Of a DNA stretch of 10,529 nt, positions 6,623 to 10,529 are shown one piece after another. The DNA lies in the NCBI GenBank assembly GCA_016303095.1, contig JAEDMH010000080.1, forward strand, positions 1 through 10,529, written 5' to 3'. The position numbers and the translations under genes were made by a program. Below the pieces are notes generated by a model, which saw only the letters and a list, made by a program, of their open reading frames with translations, was not told the origin of the DNA and made no database searches. The stretch's first letter is position 1; each line of letters opens with the position of its first letter. This DNA is from Lentisphaeria bacterium (GTDB lineage: Bacteria > Verrucomicrobiota > Lentisphaeria > Oligosphaerales > Oligosphaeraceae).

Positions 6623-7438
6623 TTACACCTCCTGATAGAGTTTATGGTCCCGGATATACTTCTGCACCGAGGGAGTCAGCACGCCGTCCAGCTCCTCCTG
6701 TCTGGCGATCTTTTCCCGGACTTCTGTGGAGGAGTAGGGCCAGAGGGGGAGTCCTTCCGGGGGGAGAATGGCCCGCACCAGCTTGGGGGCCAGGGTGCCG
6801 TAGGCGCGGATCAGCTCCACCTGCCCCATGGGTTCCACGCCATGCCGGGGATAGACCAGGAACTCGAACTCCTTCAGCAGTCCGCCTGCGTTATGCCAAT
6901 CCTTCAATTCCGGCAGGCAGTCGGTGCCCATGAGGAAGAGGAGCTGCATGTCGGGATAGATCTTCCGAAGGAGGGAGAGCGTGTCGTAGGTGTAGGAGTA
7001 CTTTCCGGCGCGCTGGAGTTCCACATCGGAGACCCCCATGCGATATTCCCGCTCCTCGGTGACGCCATCGGCGCGCAGGAAAGGGAAGGTGGGCTTTTCG
7101 GCCAGGGCGTCCTGGATGGCCAATTCCACCATGGCCATCCTCTCCTTTCCGGTATTCATCATGGAAGCCCCCTTGAAGGGAGAGCGCTTGGCCGGCACAA
7201 AGAGCACCTCGTCCACCCATCCCCTCTCCTGCACCTGGCGCGCCAACTGAATATGCCCCAGATGCACCGGATCAAAGGACCCGCCGAGAACGGCCACACG
7301 CCATTTCCGGGCAAAAGGCAATCCCTCGTTGGGATTGACCTCCCTCTCCTCGTACTCCTCGGGAGGAAGCCACTTGGAAGGCGTCTGGGCGCCACGCTCC
7401 CGACGGGGGCGGCGCTCTGCAAAATCGTCATCAATCAT
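6623..7438 (-). CDS. nadD: Nicotinate-nucleotide adenylyltransferase with N-terminal extension
   Basis: NadD transfers AMP from ATP to nicotinate mononucleotide, making deamido-NAD in NAD synthesis. The cytidylyltransferase-fold motifs are all present: GGSFDPVHLGH (residues 52-62, with H59 and H62), KRSPFKG in the place of the usual P(P)HK loop, SYTYDTL, LMGTDCL, and near the C-terminus SSTEVR. With the ATG at 7438-7436 the protein has 271 residues. The family usually has about 190-220 and begins near the nucleotide-binding strand, so about 46 charged residues are extra at the N-terminus. No strong ribosome binding site is seen at this ATG or at the in-frame GTG 7450. Internal alternatives (TTG or GTG codons near residues 40-48) are also poorly served, so the start is uncertain. 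Downstream rsfS follows after two bases. A 9-bp hairpin lies 25 bases upstream. Confidence 0.92.
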   Translation of the reverse strand: MIDDDFAERRPRRERGAQTPSKWLPPEEYEEREVNPNEGLPFARKWRVAVLGGSFDPVHLGHIQLARQVQERGWVDEVLFVPAKRSPFKGASMMNTGKERMAMVELAIQDALAEKPTFPFLRADGVTEEREYRMGVSDVELQRAGKYSYTYDTLSLLRKIYPDMQLLFLMGTDCLPELKDWHNAGGLLKEFEFLVYPRHGVEPMGQVELIRAYGTLAPKLVRAILPPEGLPLWPYSSTEVREKIARQEELDGVLTPSVQKYIRDHKLYQEV

Positions 7439-7463
7439 AGGAATCCGCACAATCGTTCAAGAA

Positions 7464-7485
7464 CCCGGGAAGGAGGCTTCCCGGG
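7464..7485 (-). promoter_or_regulatory. Perfect 9-bp hairpin in the nadD leader
   Basis: CCCGGGAAG (7464-7472) and CTTCCCGGG (7477-7485) form a perfect stem with a four-base loop. It sits 25 bases upstream of the nadD ATG and is followed on that strand by TTCTTG, not a T-run. It could affect nadD translation or act as an mRNA processing or stabilising element. Confidence 0.4.
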
Positions 7486-7532
7486 AGGATCCAAGGAGAG
7501 GCACCCCATCCTTGGCGAAAGGCCGTCCTCGG

Positions 7533-7557
7533 CCCCCGGGCCAACATGGCCCAGGGG
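7533..7557 (-). promoter_or_regulatory. 10-bp GC-rich hairpin upstream of nadD
   Basis: CCCCCGGGCC (7533-7542) and GGCCCAGGGG (7548-7557) form a ten-pair stem, with one G-U pair when read as minus-strand RNA, around a five-base loop. No T-run follows on either strand, so it may be a factor-dependent terminator remnant or a transcript-stabilising structure after the EF-G-like gene. Confidence 0.35.
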
Positions 7558-7783
7558 AGGAGAGTCAGGCGACAAGGGGCATAATCTACCCCGGATTCTT
7601 CAACTCCCTTCTTGGGGGAAGAAAGGAACCCCAAGAAGGAGAGGAACCGAAAAGGGAGAGGCACGAGGAGAAAGTCCAGAAAGTCCTGTTCTCTCCCCTC
7701 TCCCTCGGCGCTCCTTCCTCCTCCCCCCGGAGAACGTGTCCAGGAAAGACCGGGGCCGGAGACGCCGGGAGACAGAAAGGAAG

Positions 7784-9811
7784 CTAGTCCTCTTCCTCCT
7801 CTTCCTTGGCGGCGGCCTCCTGAATCTGCTTGGCCAGGGCGGAAGGCACCGGATCGTAGCGGTCAAACTCCATCTGGAAGAATCCCCGCCCCTGGGTCAT
7901 GGAACGCAGCTGGCTGGGGTATTTGTAGACCTCGGCCAGAGGCATCTCCGCCGTGAGAACCTGCTGTCCGTCCTGGCGATCCATCCCCAGAATGCGCCCG
8001 CGACGGGTGTTCAAGTCGCCTTGAATGGCCCCCATGTATTCATCCGGGAACTCGATGGTCAGACGCATGATGGGCTCCAGCAACTCGGGCTTGGCCTGGG
8101 CCATGGCGGCTCGGAAGGCGCCACGGGTGGCAATCTTGAAGGCCATTTCGGAGGAGTCCACCGGATGGTACTTTCCGAAGAAGACCACGGCCTTGAAGTT
8201 GATGCACTTGGAATGGGAGAGGGGACCGGAGAGACGGGTCTCCGCCACGCCCTTCTCAATGGCGGGAATGAAGTTCTTGGGAATGGCGCCACCCACCACT
8301 TCGTTGCCGAACTGGTATTCTTCTTCCGCCGTGCCCTGGAAGGGCTCCAGGCGCATGTGCACTTCGGCGAACTGGCCATGGCCGCCAGACTGCTTCTTGT
8401 GGCGGAACTCCGCCTTCCCAATGCCACGGATGGTCTCCCGATAGGCCACTCGGGGAGACTCCAGCTCCACCTGGACCTTGAAGTCATTCTTCATCCGGTT
8501 CACCAAAAGGTTGATCTGCTGATCCCCCATGCCGTGGAGCACGGTCTCATGGGTCTCGGGATCCCGGACCATCTTCAGGGTCTTGTCCTCCGCCAGCAAC
8601 CGCCCCAGGGCGGCGGCCAGCTTGTCATCCTCGCCCTTGGCCGTGGCGGTGACGGCATAAATGGTGGTGGGCTGGGGATAGACCACAGGCGCCATGGCGA
8701 TGTCGTTCGCCCCACCGGAGAGAATCTCCAGCATCCCGGTGTTCTTCAGCTTGGCCACGGCCACAATTTCGCCAGGCCCCGCCTCGTCCACATTTTCCTG
8801 TCCCTTGCCTTGGATGCGCAGGAGGGCTCCCAGACGTTCCTTCCCCTGATTGGCGGTGTTCACCAATTCCATATCCTTGCGGAAGGTGCCGGAGAGGATG
8901 CGGATGTAGGTCAGCTGTCCCACGAACAGGTCGTTCACGGACTTGAAGACATAGCCCACCGGCACGTCGGATTTCCGGTTCACCTCTCCCGTGGCCAGAT
9001 TCAGGGGAACCTCATCCGTGGGGGCGGGACCGTAGTCGGCGATGAAATCCAGCAGTTCCGTCACGCCCAGATCCTTGGCCACGGAACCGGCGAAGATGGG
9101 GACCACGTTTTCCGTGAGGAAAGCCTTGCGGAGGCCGTGGAGAATATCCTCGTCGGAGAGGGTGCCTTCCTCGAAGAACTTCTCCATGAGCGCCTCGTCG
9201 GACTCGGCAATGCACTCCACCAGATTCTGATGGCTGCTTTCCGCCACTTCCCCCAGGGCCTTCACATCCCCGGAAAGGGCGCTGACCACCCCCTTCATGG
9301 CTCCCTTTTCTCCGTCAGGCAGAGTGACCGCCACGCAAGCCTTCTTGATGCAGGTCTCTTTCAGCAACTCCACCGTGCGTTCGAAATCCGCCTCGTCCTT
9401 GTCGCATCCGTTCACGAAGATCATCCGGGGGAGGTGCAAATCCCGGGCTATGCGCCAGGCGCGGATGGTCCCAGGCCCGATGCCTTGGGAGGCATCCACC
9501 ACCAGCACCAGAAAATCCGCCGCGCTGATGGCGTTCAAAGCGTCGCCGCAGAAGTCGGTGGCGCCAGGAGTGTCCACGAAGAAGAAATGCCCATTCTTCC
9601 AGGGGGCGTTCAAGATGGCAGAATAAATGGAACTCTTCTTCTCTTGCTCTTCCTTGCGGAAGTCGGAAACGCTTGTGCCGGCATCCACACTGCCCTGACG
9701 GGAGACCGCTCCGCCCTTGAAAAGGATCAGGTCGGACAATGCGGTCTTGCCAGCACCCGCCTGGCCAGCCAAAACGAAGTTACGCACACAGTCGGAAGAA
9801 CAGTTTTTCAC
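7784..9811 (-). CDS. Elongation factor G-like translational GTPase (divergent paralogue)
   Basis: The 675-residue protein has the EF-G layout: GTPase domain, beta-barrel domain II, domain III, domain IV with QSGGHGQF, and a domain V ending YPSQLRSMTQGRG. The GTPase motifs depart from canonical EF-G. The P-loop is GQAGAGKT (16-23) instead of AHIDAGKT. Switch I reads GTSVSDFRKEEQEKKSSI (45-62). Switch II is DTPGATDF (80-87), with alanine replacing the catalytic histidine of DTPGHVDF. The base-recognition motif is NGCD (134-137) instead of NKxD. These changes place it with the EF-G-like paralogues rather than the main translocase, whose gene should be elsewhere. The start is GTG 9811-9809, with AAAGGAG six bases upstream; the frame stays open to a TTG at 9853 that lacks a binding site. 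The C-terminus is acidic (KEEEEED). Its role in ribosome translocation or recycling cannot be told from sequence. Confidence 0.93.
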   Translation of the reverse strand: MKNCSSDCVRNFVLAGQAGAGKTALSDLILFKGGAVSRQGSVDAGTSVSDFRKEEQEKKSSIYSAILNAPWKNGHFFFVDTPGATDFCGDALNAISAADFLVLVVDASQGIGPGTIRAWRIARDLHLPRMIFVNGCDKDEADFERTVELLKETCIKKACVAVTLPDGEKGAMKGVVSALSGDVKALGEVAESSHQNLVECIAESDEALMEKFFEEGTLSDEDILHGLRKAFLTENVVPIFAGSVAKDLGVTELLDFIADYGPAPTDEVPLNLATGEVNRKSDVPVGYVFKSVNDLFVGQLTYIRILSGTFRKDMELVNTANQGKERLGALLRIQGKGQENVDEAGPGEIVAVAKLKNTGMLEILSGGANDIAMAPVVYPQPTTIYAVTATAKGEDDKLAAALGRLLAEDKTLKMVRDPETHETVLHGMGDQQINLLVNRMKNDFKVQVELESPRVAYRETIRGIGKAEFRHKKQSGGHGQFAEVHMRLEPFQGTAEEEYQFGNEVVGGAIPKNFIPAIEKGVAETRLSGPLSHSKCINFKAVVFFGKYHPVDSSEMAFKIATRGAFRAAMAQAKPELLEPIMRLTIEFPDEYMGAIQGDLNTRRGRILGMDRQDGQQVLTAEMPLAEVYKYPSQLRSMTQGRGFFQMEFDRYDPVPSALAKQIQEAAAKEEEEED

Positions 9812-9929
9812 AGGAAACTCCTTTGGGGGAATGAGGACACAAACAGTAACCAAGGGAACAAGGAATGGGGAATCCTTCCCGGGAAAGCCCCCGGAAAAAA
9901 CGATGCCCGACCCTTACGAAAAACCGGGA

Positions 9930-9942
9930 GGGAAATCCTCCC
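9930..9942. repeat. 13-bp repeat, first copy
   Basis: GGGAAATCCTCCC occurs here and again at 10517-10529, the last bases of the window. The shorter core AAATCCTCCC is also at 10256-10265, and AATCCTCC is at 10289-10296. Recurrence within 600 non-coding bases suggests fragments of a larger dispersed repeat. Confidence 0.5.
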
Positions 9943-9968
9943 TCCCTCGCATTGAGGAATGAAATCCA

Positions 9969-9997
9969 ATGTAATACACCCCTCCCCAATTTTGCAA
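9969..9997 (-). promoter_or_regulatory. Candidate promoter of the EF-G-like gene
   Basis: On the minus strand TTGCAA (9997-9992) is followed after 17 bases by TTACAT (9974-9969); the overlapping TATTAC at 9976-9971 gives a 15-base spacer. It lies about 160 bases upstream of the GTG start, leaving a long leader that contains two GC-rich inverted repeats (GGGAGG/CCTCCC near 9926-9942 and CCCGGG/CCCGG near 9878-9894). Confidence 0.4.
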
Positions 9998-10368
9998 GGA
10001 GCCCAGGGGTATTTTTTTCCTTTCTTTCTGAATGGCAAACAATTACAAAAGTATGGCACTTTATCGACAGGAGTAGACATCTCCCGCCATCCTCTCCTGT
10101 TTTTCGGCACTCCCCCCCCCTGCTTCCCCCGGGAAACAGAGCGTTTTCCCCGGGGGCTTCCCCGGGGCCCACTTTCCCGGGCGGTCATGCCCGCCCAGGA
10201 ACGCCCCCTGTTGTTCTACAACATTAAGGATCCAACTCCTAGATCTCTAGATCCTAAATCCTCCCCCGCTTGCGGGGGAAAAGGGGGCAATCCTCCTGAA
10301 CCCCGGCAGGGGTGGGAGGATCGCTAGACGGGGGTGAAGGGAGGGCTCCGCCCAACCGCAGAGAGGAA
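9998..10368. other. Non-coding region rich in GC palindromes
   Basis: No gene is supported. It holds a short AT-rich stretch (about 10010-10070), a run of nine C (10112-10120), and then densely packed inverted repeats. These include CCCCCGGGAAA with TTTTCCCCGGGGG (10126-10156), GGGCGG with CCGCCC (about 10179-10195), TGTTG/CAACA (10209-10223), a 16-base perfect palindrome CCCCCGCTTGCGGGGG-type stem (10263-10278), and a nested hairpin with ATCCTCC/GGAGGAT arms (10290-10321). The T-run expected of terminators is absent. Confidence 0.55.
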
Positions 10369-10480
10369 ACAGGTCGGACACGGAAAGCCCGGCAAGCCGG
10401 GCGCACGGAAACCACGGAGGGGAGACAGGTCGGACACGGAAGGCCCGGCAAGCCGGGCACGCGGAGAGCACAGAGGGGCG
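10369..10480. repeat. Two tandem 56-bp units with a palindromic core
   Basis: Unit 1 (10369-10424) and unit 2 (10425-10480) match at 49 of 56 positions by hand alignment. Each begins ACAGGTCGGACACGGA and contains the hairpin GCCCGGCAAGCCGGGC. The 12 bases before unit 1 resemble the unit's end, suggesting a decayed third unit. The units are open in several frames but the translations are low-complexity and shift freely, so they are treated as non-coding intergenic repeats. Confidence 0.85.
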
Positions 10481-10505
10481 GGACCTGCCCCCCGCACGTC
10501 CCGCC
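10477..10505. repeat. 8-bp inverted repeat at the end of the tandem array
   Basis: GGCGGGAC (10477-10484) and GTCCCGCC (10498-10505) form a perfect eight-pair stem directly abutting the second 56-bp unit. No T-run follows; the function is unknown. Confidence 0.4.
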
Positions 10506-10529
10506 CTGGGATTGGCGGGAAATCCTCCC

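Larger units (their letters stand above)
7439..7783 (-). other. Spacer between the EF-G-like gene and nadD
   Basis: About 345 bases without a convincing gene. The plus strand from about 7610 to 7780 is strongly purine-rich and includes a tandem pair of AGAAAGTCC (7669-7677 and 7678-7686). Two well-formed hairpins (7464-7485 and 7533-7557) lie nearer nadD. No intrinsic terminator with a T-run was found after the EF-G-like gene, and no promoter with both elements was found for nadD, so it is open whether nadD is read from the EF-G-like transcript. Confidence 0.55.

Noticed and set aside
6644..9955. Very long plus-strand open frame of 1103 codons
   Set aside because: It is antisense to nadD and the EF-G-like gene, which have complete family motifs and binding sites. 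The translation has no recognisable domains and is rich in G, H and L as expected of a shadow frame in GC-rich DNA.
10247..10471. Minus-strand frame with repeated CRAFRVRPVS-type peptides
   Set aside because: The repetition comes from the 56-bp tandem DNA repeat, several frames stay open equally, and there is no ribosome binding site.
10369..10480. Possible CRISPR array
   Set aside because: The 56-bp units are directly adjacent without unique spacers and only two are present; no cas genes are seen.

Overview
This window comes from a moderately GC-rich bacterial chromosome. It contains a block of housekeeping genes next to a small genome-defence region. The phylum cannot be fixed from the sequence. 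GC-rich coding, strong AGGAGG-type ribosome binding sites and long intergenic stretches full of GC-rich palindromes fit an uncultured or anaerobic Gram-negative bacterium; a member of the PVC group (Lentisphaerota/Verrucomicrobiota) is only a guess.

Layout. (1) 1-3467, minus strand: the first 1155 codons of a very large single-chain restriction-modification enzyme of the type ISP kind, with an Mrr-like nuclease, a superfamily 2 helicase and an N6-adenine methyltransferase in one protein. The gene runs off the left edge, so the C-terminal target-recognition part is not visible. A perfect 17-bp palindrome overlaps its likely promoter. (2) 3498-4160: a non-coding divergent region, AT-rich near the R-M gene and GC-rich near the next genes. 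(3) 4161-4801, plus strand: a two-gene MntA-HepT (MNT-HEPN) toxin-antitoxin operon with overlapping genes. (4) 4830-4875: a strong intrinsic terminator serving manC on the minus strand. (5) 4898-9811, minus strand: manC (mannose-1-phosphate guanylyltransferase), rsfS (ribosome silencing factor), nadD (nicotinate-nucleotide adenylyltransferase) and an elongation factor G-like GTPase. In transcription order this is the EF-G-like gene, then nadD-rsfS, then manC. (6) 9812-10529: non-coding DNA with the promoter of the EF-G-like gene, many hairpins, a 13-bp repeat and a 56-bp tandem repeat.

How it fits together. The type ISP enzyme would methylate the host genome and cut unmodified invading DNA after translocating along it. 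HepT is an RNase-type toxin that its partner MntA neutralises by AMPylation. The two systems are divergent neighbours, as expected of a defence island placed beside core genes. An identical 27-bp sequence occurs on both sides of the toxin-antitoxin operon, and one copy supplies the last codons of manC, so this operon may be a separate insertion at the 3' end of manC. The housekeeping genes cover nucleotide-sugar synthesis (GDP-mannose), NAD synthesis, ribosome hibernation and translation. nadD and rsfS are clearly one transcript, since only 2 bases separate them.

Most notable points: the type ISP enzyme and its palindromic operator candidate, the 27-bp repeats bracketing mntA-hepT, the altered GTPase motifs of the EF-G-like protein, the long N-terminal extension on NadD, and the repeat-rich DNA at the right end.
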